Source: Niastella soli
GTDB lineage: Bacteria > Bacteroidota > Bacteroidia > Chitinophagales > Chitinophagaceae
Assembly (NCBI RefSeq): GCF_017742245.1
Contig: NZ_JAGHKO010000001.1
Span: 897,061 to 961,060 of the forward strand
DNA: 64,000 nt
Direction of reading: 5' to 3'
The position numbers and the translations under genes are program-made. The notes beneath the pieces are model-generated. The model saw nothing but the letters and a program-made list of their open reading frames with translations. It did no database searches and was not told the origin of the DNA. Shown here one piece after another: positions 51,674 to 59,430 of this stretch (position 1 is its first letter; every line of letters begins with the position of its first letter).

Positions 51674-51808
51674 GATACAGGTGTTTTCAATACCAAACTT
51701 TACTTAATATGTTGTCTTGAGGCAGGGTAATAAAAACCTAAAAATAAGGAATACGAAATTTTTAACCAGTACGACCATATTTCAAACTCCGCCAAAACCC
51801 CAAATCGA

Positions 51809-51816
51809 TAAATTTG
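51809..51816 (+). promoter_or_regulatory. -7 box of the esterase/pectinesterase unit
   Basis: TAAATTTG at 51809-51816 matches TAnnTTTG. Transcription would start near 51823, just before the ATG at 51846, which argues against the longer frame beginning at 51717. No good -33 element was found. Confidence 0.5.
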
Positions 51817-51845
51817 TACAACTACTATCAGCTAAACTTTGTTCA

Positions 51846-52862
51846 ATGGTCAGGAATTGCTTTGCTACTATAGGATATTTCATTTGTACCTGTCTACTAT
51901 CTATTTTCTCATTGGCGGCCTATTCGCAGGCGCAGCATGTAGATGGGTTTTCGAGCACCCCCGATACTTCGTATACCACCTGGAGCGCTTTTGTAAATAC
52001 GCGCAAAACCCATCCGGAGATACAGATCGTGCCAGAGCTGAAATCAAAATCGATTGCCGAAAAAAGAAATATCCAGTATATACACGCAGGTGGCAAATAC
52101 GTCCGCTGGATCGATGCTTTTTACCCGGCCGGCAAGTCAAACGAAAGACATCCTGCCATCGTGATCATTCATGGCGGCGGCTGGCGTTCGGGCAACCGCA
52201 CCCAACACTATCCGCTTGCCCAACACCTGGCAGCCCGGGGCTACGCTTGTTTTACCCCCAGTTATGCTTTGTCAACCTATGCTCAATATCCCGTAGCTAT
52301 ATACGACCTGAAAGAAGCTGTACGCTGGGTGGTGCGCCATGCCGATAAATACCATGTAGACACTTCCAAAATAACTGTATTGGGTTTTTCGGCCGGCGGT
52401 GAACTGGCAGCCATTCTTGGTACCACGGTAGATAATCTCAGATTTGTGCGACCTCAAAACAAGTTGAAGATACTAAAGGTAGAACCCATACATGCCCTGA
52501 TTGATATTGACGGCACCCTGTCCTTCACCCATCCCGAAACCGGGGAAGGCGACGATAGTAAAAAGACCTCAGCCGCTACCTATTGGCTGGGCTATTCCAG
52601 AAAAGACAGTCTGGCATTATGGAACGAAGCCTCGCCACTTACCCATGTGGGCCCGCATACACCGCCAACTCTCTTCATCAACAGCGGCGTAGCCAGAATG
52701 CATGCCGGTCGTGACGATTTTATCAAAGTGCTGGACCAATACAAGATCTATTCCGAAGTAAAGACCTTTGAAAATGCCCCGCATTCGTTCTGTTTGTTTG
52801 ATCCCTGGTTTCAGCCAACCGTAAACTATATTGATGATTTTTTAAAACGCGTATTTAAATAA
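51846..52862 (+). CDS. secreted alpha/beta hydrolase (esterase-like)
   Basis: From the ATG at 51846 the 338-residue product has a signal peptide (IGYFICTCLLSIFSLAAYSQ) and an alpha/beta-hydrolase domain: oxyanion motif VIIHGGGWRSGNR, nucleophile GFSAGGELAAI, and a C-terminal catalytic acid/His region (APHSFCLFDPWFQP). This is the HSL/BD-FAE type found in carbohydrate esterases and pectin acetylesterases. It is 1 bp upstream of a pectin methylesterase gene in the same unit, so a role in removing acyl or methyl esters from pectin is likely. Confidence 0.85.
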   Translation: MVRNCFATIGYFICTCLLSIFSLAAYSQAQHVDGFSSTPDTSYTTWSAFVNTRKTHPEIQIVPELKSKSIAEKRNIQYIHAGGKYVRWIDAFYPAGKSNERHPAIVIIHGGGWRSGNRTQHYPLAQHLAARGYACFTPSYALSTYAQYPVAIYDLKEAVRWVVRHADKYHVDTSKITVLGFSAGGELAAILGTTVDNLRFVRPQNKLKILKVEPIHALIDIDGTLSFTHPETGEGDDSKKTSAATYWLGYSRKDSLALWNEASPLTHVGPHTPPTLFINSGVARMHAGRDDFIKVLDQYKIYSEVKTFENAPHSFCLFDPWFQPTVNYIDDFLKRVFK

Positions 52863-52863
52863 G

Positions 52864-53883
52864 ATGAAACAGCTTGCCTTTCTGCTTTGCCTAACCATCA
52901 TGGGCTTTACCACCTTACAGGCACAGACCGCCAATCCACAACAGTATAAATATGTTTTCACCGTTGCCAAAGATGGTACGGGCGATTACAAATATATTCA
53001 GGACGCCATCGACGCCATGCGGGTATATCCCCTGGCGCCCATTACCCTTTATATAAAGAATGGCGTATACAATGAAAAAATTGAACTGCCTGCCTCCAAC
53101 ACCGATGTAACATTTATTGGGGAAAGTGTTGATAAAACCATCATCGTCTTCAATGATTATTCAGGCCGCGGCAAACTCACCACCTTCACTTCCTATACTG
53201 CCAAGATCTGCGGTAATCGCTTCCGGGCAGAGAACATTACCTTTTCCAACTCAGCAGGTCCGGTTGGCCAGGCAGTGGCCCTGCATGTGGAAGCCGACAA
53301 TGCCCTATTTGTAAACTGTCGCTTCCTGGGCAATCAGGATACCATTTTTACCGGCGGAGAAACAGCCCGTCAACTTTTTGTAAACTGTTACATCGAAGGA
53401 ACCACTGATTTTATATTCGGGCCAGCCACCGCTGTTTTTCAGAATTGTGAAATACACAGCAAAACCAACTCCTTTGTTACCGCCGCCAGTACAACCCAGG
53501 GTAAGAAATTCGGGTATGTGTTCTTAGATTGTAAACTGACCGCAGACAGCAGCGCCACCAAAGTATTCCTGGGCCGGCCCTGGCGGGCGAATGCCAAAAC
53601 CGTTTACCTGCGCTGTACCATGGGTAAACACATTGTACCGGAAGGTTGGAATAACTGGGGTAACACTGCCAATGAACAAACTACCTTTTATGCGGAATAT
53701 AAGAGCAGCGGTCCAGGCGCTGACATCACCAACCGGGCCAAATGGAGCCACCAACTTACAGACAAAGAAGCCGCCAATTATACCCTGAACACTATTTTTA
53801 ATAATGAAGGAGCGGCGTTGCCGGTAAATGTGAAATGGTATCAGGAGCAGGGAACAAGGGCGTTTGTATGGCCGGTGAAGTGA
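52864..53883 (+). CDS. pectinesterase (CE8)
   Basis: The 339-residue protein has a signal peptide (LAFLLCLTIMGFTTLQAQT) and a right-handed beta-helix pectin methylesterase domain with visible catalytic motifs: GNQDTIFTGG (Asp), GTTDFIFGPATAVFQNCEI (Asp) and FLGRPWRANAKT (Arg). It hydrolyses methyl esters of polygalacturonate, outside the cell or in the periplasm. Together with the esterase just upstream it forms a two-gene pectin-deesterification unit. No SusC/D pair accompanies it here. Confidence 0.93.
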   Translation: MKQLAFLLCLTIMGFTTLQAQTANPQQYKYVFTVAKDGTGDYKYIQDAIDAMRVYPLAPITLYIKNGVYNEKIELPASNTDVTFIGESVDKTIIVFNDYSGRGKLTTFTSYTAKICGNRFRAENITFSNSAGPVGQAVALHVEADNALFVNCRFLGNQDTIFTGGETARQLFVNCYIEGTTDFIFGPATAVFQNCEIHSKTNSFVTAASTTQGKKFGYVFLDCKLTADSSATKVFLGRPWRANAKTVYLRCTMGKHIVPEGWNNWGNTANEQTTFYAEYKSSGPGADITNRAKWSHQLTDKEAANYTLNTIFNNEGAALPVNVKWYQEQGTRAFVWPVK

Positions 53884-53909
53884 GTTGTGAACCCTGTCAC
53901 CTCTATCAA

Positions 53910-54668
53910 CTACTTATTCAACCACCCCTTAAAATCACCCGCCTTCAGGCGGCTGATGATGATCTCTTCGTAAGACTCGGGCTGAATGATGAGTTTTAAT
54001 TTCCCATCGAACCAGGTGATCACTTCTTTAACGGAGGTATAGTTTACAATGAACTGCCGGTTTACGCGGAAAAATGTATCGGGCGATAATTGCTGTTCCA
54101 GTTCATCGAGGTTGTTCTCTATAATATAATCAGCGCCATCAAAAGTTTTGATGTAGTGCACCCGTTCCCGGGTGTATGCATGCGCTACATTGCTGGCTTC
54201 TATGGAGAAATAACGGCTTCCCTTTTTAACCAGGAAACGCGTCTTGTATTCCTTTTCTACCTTTGGCTGTAGCTGTTCAATAAGCGCAGTAAGATCAACA
54301 GGTTTTATGGTATTTTGCTGGGCTTTGTATTTATCCAGTGCAAAGTACAGTTCTTCTTTTACCAGCGGTTTTAACAAATAATCAATGCTGTTGTATTTGA
54401 ACGCCTGGATAGCATATTCGTTAAAGGCCGTTACGAAAATGATATGACTGGTCACCTCTACCTCTTTGAAGATCTCAAAGCTCTTCCCATCGCCCAGTTC
54501 AATATCGAGCAGCACCAGATCGGGTGAACCATTTTCTTCGAAATACTTAACGGCACCCTTTACCGTATCCAGGTAGGCTTTTATTTCTATGCTGGCATCA
54601 TATTCCTTTACAAAGCGGGTAAGGCGTTCGGCGGCCAAGGCCTCATCTTCGATAATAACAACAGTCAT
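53910..54668 (-). CDS. LytTR response regulator
   Basis: The 252-residue protein has an N-terminal receiver (IIEDEALAAERL; phosphoacceptor Asp 55 in LVLLDIELGD; Thr 80 and Lys 100 in YLLKP) and a C-terminal LytTR DNA-binding domain (about 145-250: YKTRFLVKKGSRYFSIEASN, FFRVNRQFIVNYTSVKEVI). It is the partner of the adjacent LytS-like sensor kinase. Such pairs commonly regulate Bacteroidetes cell-envelope or extracellular functions; the target is not visible here. Confidence 0.95.
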   Translation of the reverse strand: MTVVIIEDEALAAERLTRFVKEYDASIEIKAYLDTVKGAVKYFEENGSPDLVLLDIELGDGKSFEIFKEVEVTSHIIFVTAFNEYAIQAFKYNSIDYLLKPLVKEELYFALDKYKAQQNTIKPVDLTALIEQLQPKVEKEYKTRFLVKKGSRYFSIEASNVAHAYTRERVHYIKTFDGADYIIENNLDELEQQLSPDTFFRVNRQFIVNYTSVKEVITWFDGKLKLIIQPESYEEIIISRLKAGDFKGWLNK

Positions 54669-54701
54669 ATAGCTTGCACTTTATAACCAAAGATAAGCAT
54701 G

Positions 54702-55772
54702 TTAGCTGGGTAAAGCCACTGCTTCGTACACACTCTTTTCAATCAATGGCAGCACAATCCTGAAAACCTGGCCATCATCGGTAATGCAAAGCTGCTCTTC
54801 CTTCTTCAATAACTGGTACCGGGTTATCAGGTTGGTCAACCCGGTCTTTTCAGATGGCTCGGGTGTACGCTTGCGTTGAATGTTGTTGGTGATGATCAAA
54901 TTGTGGTTCCTATCGTTTGTAATGGTAACATACAGCGGTTTTTCGCGCGACACCACATTGTGCTTTACCGCATTTTCCACCAGCAATTGCAATACAAAGG
55001 GCGGCAACAGATAATCGTATTCCTTTTCATCAATATTGACCTGCATTTGCAGGGATTCGGCAAAACGGGTCTTTAACATCAGCACATAGGAATGCAAAAA
55101 CCGAAGCTCATCCCGCAAGCTGGCCAGTTCGGTCTCTTTTTTACTGAGGAGGTACCGGTAAACAGCTGACATTTCCATAACAAACTTTTCAGCCCGTTCG
55201 GCATCCGTTCCTATCAACGAGGCCAGGGTATTCAAACTATTGAAAAGAAAATGAGGCTTTACCTGGTCTTTTAAAAACTGGTACTGGCTATTCAGGTTTA
55301 TGCGTTTCAGGCGTTCTGATTCGGCATATAATAATTTCCAGTTCTGAATATAATAGATGCCTTCGTACAAACCCATTACGATCAATGTTCCCCATACGTT
55401 CAAACCTACCATAAACAAATAGTCCCAGAAAAGCAGGTTCCATTTTATATTCTTCATTGGGAAATAGCCTACGGCAAAGGTAAATGCTTCCTGCAGCGCA
55501 GGCACTATTATCAGAAAGGGAATACCTATTCTCAAAGCATATAGCAGCCGGCGCCTGGTATTGGTAAGTCCTGCATGTTTTTTACGGCTACCCACAAAAA
55601 TTAGCCGGGCACTTTCTGCAGTGATCAAAGAATAGAAGGCACACACCAATAGTACCATCAGGGCAGAACGCAAATCGCGCATGTACATGCCCATAAAGAA
55701 TATTACCACAAATACATAGATAACAATGGGCGTATACAGCCTTATCTTTTTTTCAGTCATACTGCTTCCCAT
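54702..55772 (-). CDS. LytS-type sensor histidine kinase
   Basis: The 356-residue protein has four or five hydrophobic segments in the first ~150 residues and then a His_kinase region: QVKPHFLFNSLNTLASLIG (phospho-His) and a HATPase_c domain (LPPFVLQLLVENAVKHNV, then PEPSEKTGLTNLITRYQLL). This type lacks a HisKA and passes phosphate to LytTR regulators. The regulator gene lies immediately downstream (33 bp). An alternative start at 55760 would remove only four residues. Confidence 0.93.
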   Translation of the reverse strand: MGSSMTEKKIRLYTPIVIYVFVVIFFMGMYMRDLRSALMVLLVCAFYSLITAESARLIFVGSRKKHAGLTNTRRRLLYALRIGIPFLIIVPALQEAFTFAVGYFPMKNIKWNLLFWDYLFMVGLNVWGTLIVMGLYEGIYYIQNWKLLYAESERLKRINLNSQYQFLKDQVKPHFLFNSLNTLASLIGTDAERAEKFVMEMSAVYRYLLSKKETELASLRDELRFLHSYVLMLKTRFAESLQMQVNIDEKEYDYLLPPFVLQLLVENAVKHNVVSREKPLYVTITNDRNHNLIITNNIQRKRTPEPSEKTGLTNLITRYQLLKKEEQLCITDDGQVFRIVLPLIEKSVYEAVALPS

Positions 55773-55786
55773 ATTGGTTTACAAAT

Positions 55787-56608
55787 TTAACGCACCCATC
55801 GCAACACCTGTAACAGCAATTTCCATCCATCCTTCTTATGGCCCCAAACGCGCAGGTAATTTTCTTTATTGCCATGGCGGTCTACTATCCCATATGCGTA
55901 AAACAGATCACCGGCAGCTGATAAGGCGCCCCCCATGTATTGAAATTGAAGATCGGCCGGAATTTGTTGCAAACCGGCCTTAATGTCTTTTGCCGTATGT
56001 AACGGAGATTGGTCCTGTATGTTAAACCACGACCCGTTGGTAAGGTAAGGTAAAAAGGCCTGCCTGCCATTGTGCTGAAAGTGGGTTATCAGTTCCTGTT
56101 CAACCTGTTGCCAGCCTGTTGCCGTGGTGGCCGGCAATAACCCCGTTTGTTCGGTCTGCTCCCAATTCTTTTGAAACAGGGATGGTTTATAGGGCATGCC
56201 CAGGTCTATTAATACCTTCCATTGCCCTTGTTTGTTTTTTACCCAAATGCTGCTGTAGTTACCACTTTGGTTTACCGGGCCTGCCGGAACATCATGCTGT
56301 TCAAACGGGCCGGTGGAGAAGCCCATTTCGCCTGAAGCGGCCATACCCGTATAAACCGGTTTCCAAAGCAATAAGCCGCCGTTATCTGAAAGGTTCTTCC
56401 AAAAAGACAGGGCATTATGACTTTGCCCTTTATAAAAGATCAGGCTGCTGCTGTCTAAAAATTGAATGAAAGCTTTTTTAGTTCCACTGTCCTTAGCCAT
56501 TTGCGCAAATGCCTGTTCAGCAATGGCTATTTCACTTTGTGCCTTTGCGTGAAAGTAAAAGCCAGTGAAGAGCAGTAACCAGGTAATTTTTGTTCTCGAA
56601 AAACTCAT
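55787..56608 (-). CDS. secreted DUF4440/NTF2-like protein
   Basis: From the Met at 56608 the 273-residue product has a signal peptide (MSFSRTKITWLLLFTGFYF then HAKAQ). Two NTF2-like (DUF4440) repeats are likely: AIAEQAFAQMAKDSGTKKAF with GEMGFSTGPF, and VEQELITHFQHNGRQAFL with ALSAAGDLFYAYGIVD. The cone-shaped fold holds small ligands but no catalytic residues can be assigned. It is co-directional with and just upstream of the sensor kinase gene, which suggests it might be a periplasmic accessory protein. Confidence 0.75.
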   Translation of the reverse strand: MSFSRTKITWLLLFTGFYFHAKAQSEIAIAEQAFAQMAKDSGTKKAFIQFLDSSSLIFYKGQSHNALSFWKNLSDNGGLLLWKPVYTGMAASGEMGFSTGPFEQHDVPAGPVNQSGNYSSIWVKNKQGQWKVLIDLGMPYKPSLFQKNWEQTEQTGLLPATTATGWQQVEQELITHFQHNGRQAFLPYLTNGSWFNIQDQSPLHTAKDIKAGLQQIPADLQFQYMGGALSAAGDLFYAYGIVDRHGNKENYLRVWGHKKDGWKLLLQVLRWVR

Positions 56609-56713
56609 GTGATTGGATTTAACATCCAATGCTACAAAAAAATGCAGGTTAATGCCTGCCGTGTTGATCGAAATGCCGGATAAGCGTACTGAAATGCAGT
56701 TCCCCGCAGCGCA

Positions 56714-57130
56714 TTATGCATCGGTCGATTGATCAAGCACCGGTTTTATATCAACCACTGGGGTGCCATCGATGGCCTCCAAAGGGCCAACCAGTAATTT
56801 ATTTGACTGTAATTGCCGGATAGTTACCCGGTGCAACCCCAATGGATTTGGCCTGTCGGGCGAGCGGGTGGCAAAAACACCGGTTATAGGATTTGTGATC
56901 TCACCCCGAGGGTGCACCTGTAATACATTGCGTTTTGACTCGTGAAACCAAGTAATAAGGATCACCTCATCCCCAGTCGCCAAACCTTCCAGGGCCGTTT
57001 GTACTGCCTGATCAATTTCAATCCATACGTCTGGCGCGCCTTCATAACCTTGTCTGGGGGCTTTGGAACGGTTGGTAATTGGTGACCGGACAAAGCCGAT
57101 GGGTTGTATTAAATAACTGGTATTTGACAT
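56714..57130 (-). CDS. trmO: tRNA m6t6A37 methyltransferase TrmO
   Basis: The 138-residue protein has the TrmO/TsaA fold motifs: QPIGFVRSPITNRSKAPRQG, YEGAPDVWIEIDQAV, VILITWFHESKRNVLQVHPRG, GVFATRSPDRPNPLGLHRV. TrmO uses SAM to methylate t6A37 of tRNA-Thr. It is short relative to E. coli TrmO (about 235 residues) and lacks the C-terminal domain, like many Bacteroidetes homologues. Monocistronic. It could in some members act on other substrates, but the core motif is canonical. Confidence 0.9.
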   Translation of the reverse strand: MSNTSYLIQPIGFVRSPITNRSKAPRQGYEGAPDVWIEIDQAVQTALEGLATGDEVILITWFHESKRNVLQVHPRGEITNPITGVFATRSPDRPNPLGLHRVTIRQLQSNKLLVGPLEAIDGTPVVDIKPVLDQSTDA

Positions 57131-57439
57131 AGTGGTTACCTCCTTCTCAAAAATAATACAATGTCACAACTACCCCTCGCTTTATCATGACCTTACCCAT
57201 TTGCTACCGTTAACGAGTGATATATTTTGAATATAAACGCTTGCCCGTTATGGTCAAAGGCCTTCAAACGGACAAGACTACTTTACAAAAGGCGTGGAAT
57301 GCTGATGGGGAGCCGGTTCCACAGTTTATATTTCATTCTACAATTATAACGGGTTGTACCAGCTTTCATCAAACGGTTTTAGCAGGTACAAACTTTGTAC
57401 TATAACCAAAACCTATTGTGTATCCTAGAATTTGTGTGT
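57131..57439. other. 309-bp intergenic region with a palindrome
   Basis: Between trmO and the next small gene lies a perfect 15-bp palindrome, GTACAAA-C-TTTGTAC (57386-57400), 39 bp before the ATG at 57440; it may be an operator. Nothing else is recognised; the frame at 57217-57405 ends inside the palindrome and has no coding character. Confidence 0.5.
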
Positions 57440-57622
57440 ATGCAAGAAATCACCACTTCAGACTACTTAATGAACCTGCACAAACTATATATGGCAGAAG
57501 TTGGGAAGTTTGTCAAAGCATTAAAAGAGAATGCGCCGCGTAATGAGCTTATCGTTATTAGAATGCAAGTTAAAAAATTGCTTGCCGAGATAAGAAGATA
57601 TCCATTATCAGGAAATAAGTAG
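57440..57622 (+). CDS. small hypothetical protein
   Basis: From the ATG at 57440 the 60-residue product is MQEITTSDYLMNLHKLYMAE and continues with VGKFVKALKE and MQVKKLLAEIRRYPL, an amphipathic helical protein with many Lys and Leu. No family is recognised. It may be a regulatory or adaptor peptide. It lies just upstream of the single-domain receiver gene, although a promoter box (57710) lies in between. Confidence 0.45.
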   Translation: MQEITTSDYLMNLHKLYMAEVGKFVKALKENAPRNELIVIRMQVKKLLAEIRRYPLSGNK

Positions 57623-57709
57623 TTACCATTAGATTCCCCATTTTCGTACTCATTTTCCACAAAATCAACGTGTTACAGTCTGGCCCAGGATTTTCATAAG
57701 TAGGGTTGA

Positions 57710-57717
57710 TAAATTTG
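57710..57717 (+). promoter_or_regulatory. -7 box of the receiver-domain gene
   Basis: TAAATTTG at 57710-57717 lies 26 bp before the ATG at 57744, matching the Bacteroidetes -7 consensus. A -33 element is not obvious. Confidence 0.5.
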
Positions 57718-57743
57718 ATCTTGACCTTAATTACGTTAAAACT

Positions 57744-58133
57744 ATGAAAAATCATCAATCAACAATAGCCTTAGTAGACGATCATGCCCTGTTACGCAAA
57801 GCAGTGAACTACCGGTTAACTGGTATGGGATACAATGTGGTGATGGAAGCAGAAAATGGGCAACAATTCCTCGATAAATTGGAAGAAGATAAATCATCCT
57901 CACCTGATCTTTGCCTGCTTGATATCAATATGCCGATAATGAATGGCTTTGAAACAGCCGCTCAATTAAAGAAAAAATGGCCCGCCATAAAGATCATTTT
58001 CTTTTCAATGAATGATGGAACCGGATTTAAGAAAAAGGCGAAGGAGTTAGGGGCCGATGGATATATTTGCAAGGATGCTTCTTCTGAAGAATTTAATAAC
58101 GTATTATATGCGTTACTTCCACCTGCGGTGTAA
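57744..58133 (+). CDS. stand-alone response-regulator receiver
   Basis: The 129-residue protein consists of a single receiver domain: acidic pocket VDDHALLRKA (Asp 12, 13), phosphoacceptor Asp 60 in LCLLDINMP, Ser 88 in IIFFSMND and Lys 110 in GYICKDAS. There is no output domain, so it probably acts through protein partners (CheY/Spo0F style). No kinase is adjacent. It is followed by a 7-bp repeat element. Confidence 0.9.
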   Translation: MKNHQSTIALVDDHALLRKAVNYRLTGMGYNVVMEAENGQQFLDKLEEDKSSSPDLCLLDINMPIMNGFETAAQLKKKWPAIKIIFFSMNDGTGFKKKAKELGADGYICKDASSEEFNNVLYALLPPAV

Positions 58134-58137
58134 AACG

Positions 58138-58258
58138 AGGTAGGAAGTAGGAAGTAGGAGGTACGCGAACATCATGCCTCATACTTCTTTCTCTTTCTGC
58201 TTATCTCTTGTTTCCTACCTATTACTCTTACGTATTACTCTTACCTCGTACGTCTACC
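58138..58258. repeat. 7-bp repeat hairpin element D
   Basis: Right after the receiver stop: GTAGGAA, GTAGGAA, GTAGGAG and GTACGCG (58140-58167), then an unstructured centre, then opposite-sense 7-mers and 6-mers (TTCCTAC, CTATTAC, TCTTAC, GTATTAC, TCTTAC, CTCGTAC, 58212-58251). It is the same family as element A (22852) and, like it, lies between convergent genes. The rest of 58134-58305 is non-coding. Confidence 0.75.
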
Positions 58259-58305
58259 ACTTGCGTCTCATTATCTGAAAACATCATATCAAAAATAACG
58301 TCTCT

Positions 58306-58815
58306 TTACCTCTCAATAAGCCACTCAAAGTATACATGAGGCACTGTTTTATATACAATATGGCCCATTTCGGTAAAGCCGCATTTTTCATAAAACCCGC
58401 ATGCACCGGCCACGCCTTCATAGGCATCAAGCCGTAAAGAATCACCCGACAATGCAGCGGCCATTTTTTTTGCTTCTTCGATCAATGCCCGGCCTACACC
58501 AATTCGCTGATAACCCGGCCGTACGGCCATATCAACCAGATAAACGGGATGACGGACCGGCGTAAAATAAGCAGGGTCAATCACCCATGGCCGCGATGCG
58601 GTTAACCGCAAGGTGCCTATCACCAGATGGCCGTTTTTTGCCACCAATACCCTCGCTTTATGCATCCCATTCAACACGCCTTTTGCGCTTGCTACTGCAC
58701 TCCAGTGCCCATGGCCATGTTTCGCCGTGAGGTCGTAAGCAGCCTCGCTAATTACATCTGCAATGCCCGCTGCATCCTCTGGTGTGGCCAGCGCTATCGA
58801 TACGTTTATATTCAC
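58306..58815 (-). CDS. GNAT family N-acetyltransferase
   Basis: The 169-residue protein shows the GNAT fold: an opening beta strand (VSIALATPEDAAGIADVI), a middle acetyl-CoA region (YLVDMAVRPGYQRIGVGRALI: the R/Q-x-x-G-x-G/A pattern), and DAYEGVAGACGFYEKCGFTE near the C-terminus. It transfers an acetyl group from acetyl-CoA to an amine; substrate unknown. Monocistronic. Confidence 0.9.
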   Translation of the reverse strand: MNINVSIALATPEDAAGIADVISEAAYDLTAKHGHGHWSAVASAKGVLNGMHKARVLVAKNGHLVIGTLRLTASRPWVIDPAYFTPVRHPVYLVDMAVRPGYQRIGVGRALIEEAKKMAAALSGDSLRLDAYEGVAGACGFYEKCGFTEMGHIVYKTVPHVYFEWLIER

Positions 58816-58875
58816 CTGTTAAAAATACGCAATCTGCCGGGATTGATCCTGTAACACATTGCGGCTTTTGTTTTT

Positions 58876-59406
58876 ATGGAATTATTCAATTACTTAAATT
58901 ACAATAAAATCCTGCCAATGTCTCCTAACGATTCATATAAAATACTGGTCAATGGATTTACCTTCTACTTTACGCCTGCCGATCTGGAAACCCTTGACCT
59001 GGTAGCCACTTCGCCCACTGAATTTAATGGGATCAAAAACCACCAGTCAGTAAATGCCCGGCTGCTGGCTCACGATCTGCTTAATAAAACCTTTACCATT
59101 GAAACAGGCGGTGAGACCTTTGAGGTACAGATCAGGAACCAGCTCGATCAGAAACTGGAACAAATGGGATTTGGCACCTCAATCAGCAAGCAAATAAAAC
59201 AGATAAAAGCGCCCATGCCCGGACTGGTACTAAATATTGATGTAGCCGATGGGCAATCAGTGAAAGAGGGTGATCGATTACTGATACTGGAAGCCATGAA
59301 AATGGAAAACAGCATTTTGATCCATGCCGATGCCATCATCAAAAAAGTGATAGTAACGGCCGGACAGGCAGTTGAAAAAGGACAGGTACTCATTGAACTG
59401 GAATAA
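58876..59406 (+). CDS. biotin carboxyl carrier protein of an acyl-CoA carboxylase
   Basis: The 176-residue protein has a C-terminal biotinyl/lipoyl domain with the biotinylation motif LEAMKMENSIL (Lys in AMKM), preceded by IKAPMPGLVLNIDVADGQSV and followed by VEKGQVLIELE. The N-terminal ~100 residues are those found in Bacteroidetes biotin carriers. An alternative start at 58918 would lose 14 residues. It opens a three-gene unit with the carboxylase (24 bp downstream) and carboxyltransferase. Confidence 0.92.
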   Translation: MELFNYLNYNKILPMSPNDSYKILVNGFTFYFTPADLETLDLVATSPTEFNGIKNHQSVNARLLAHDLLNKTFTIETGGETFEVQIRNQLDQKLEQMGFGTSISKQIKQIKAPMPGLVLNIDVADGQSVKEGDRLLILEAMKMENSILIHADAIIKKVIVTAGQAVEKGQVLIELE

Positions 59407-59430
59407 CATTCATTAACAGAACAAGGAACA

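Noticed and set aside
51717..51845. N-terminal extension of the esterase
   Set aside because: A -7 promoter box lies at 51809-51816 and the signal peptide follows the Met at 51846, so the longer frame is not translated.
57217..57405. 62-residue ORF before the small gene at 57440
   Set aside because: Ends inside a palindrome, no family and no promoter; probably chance.
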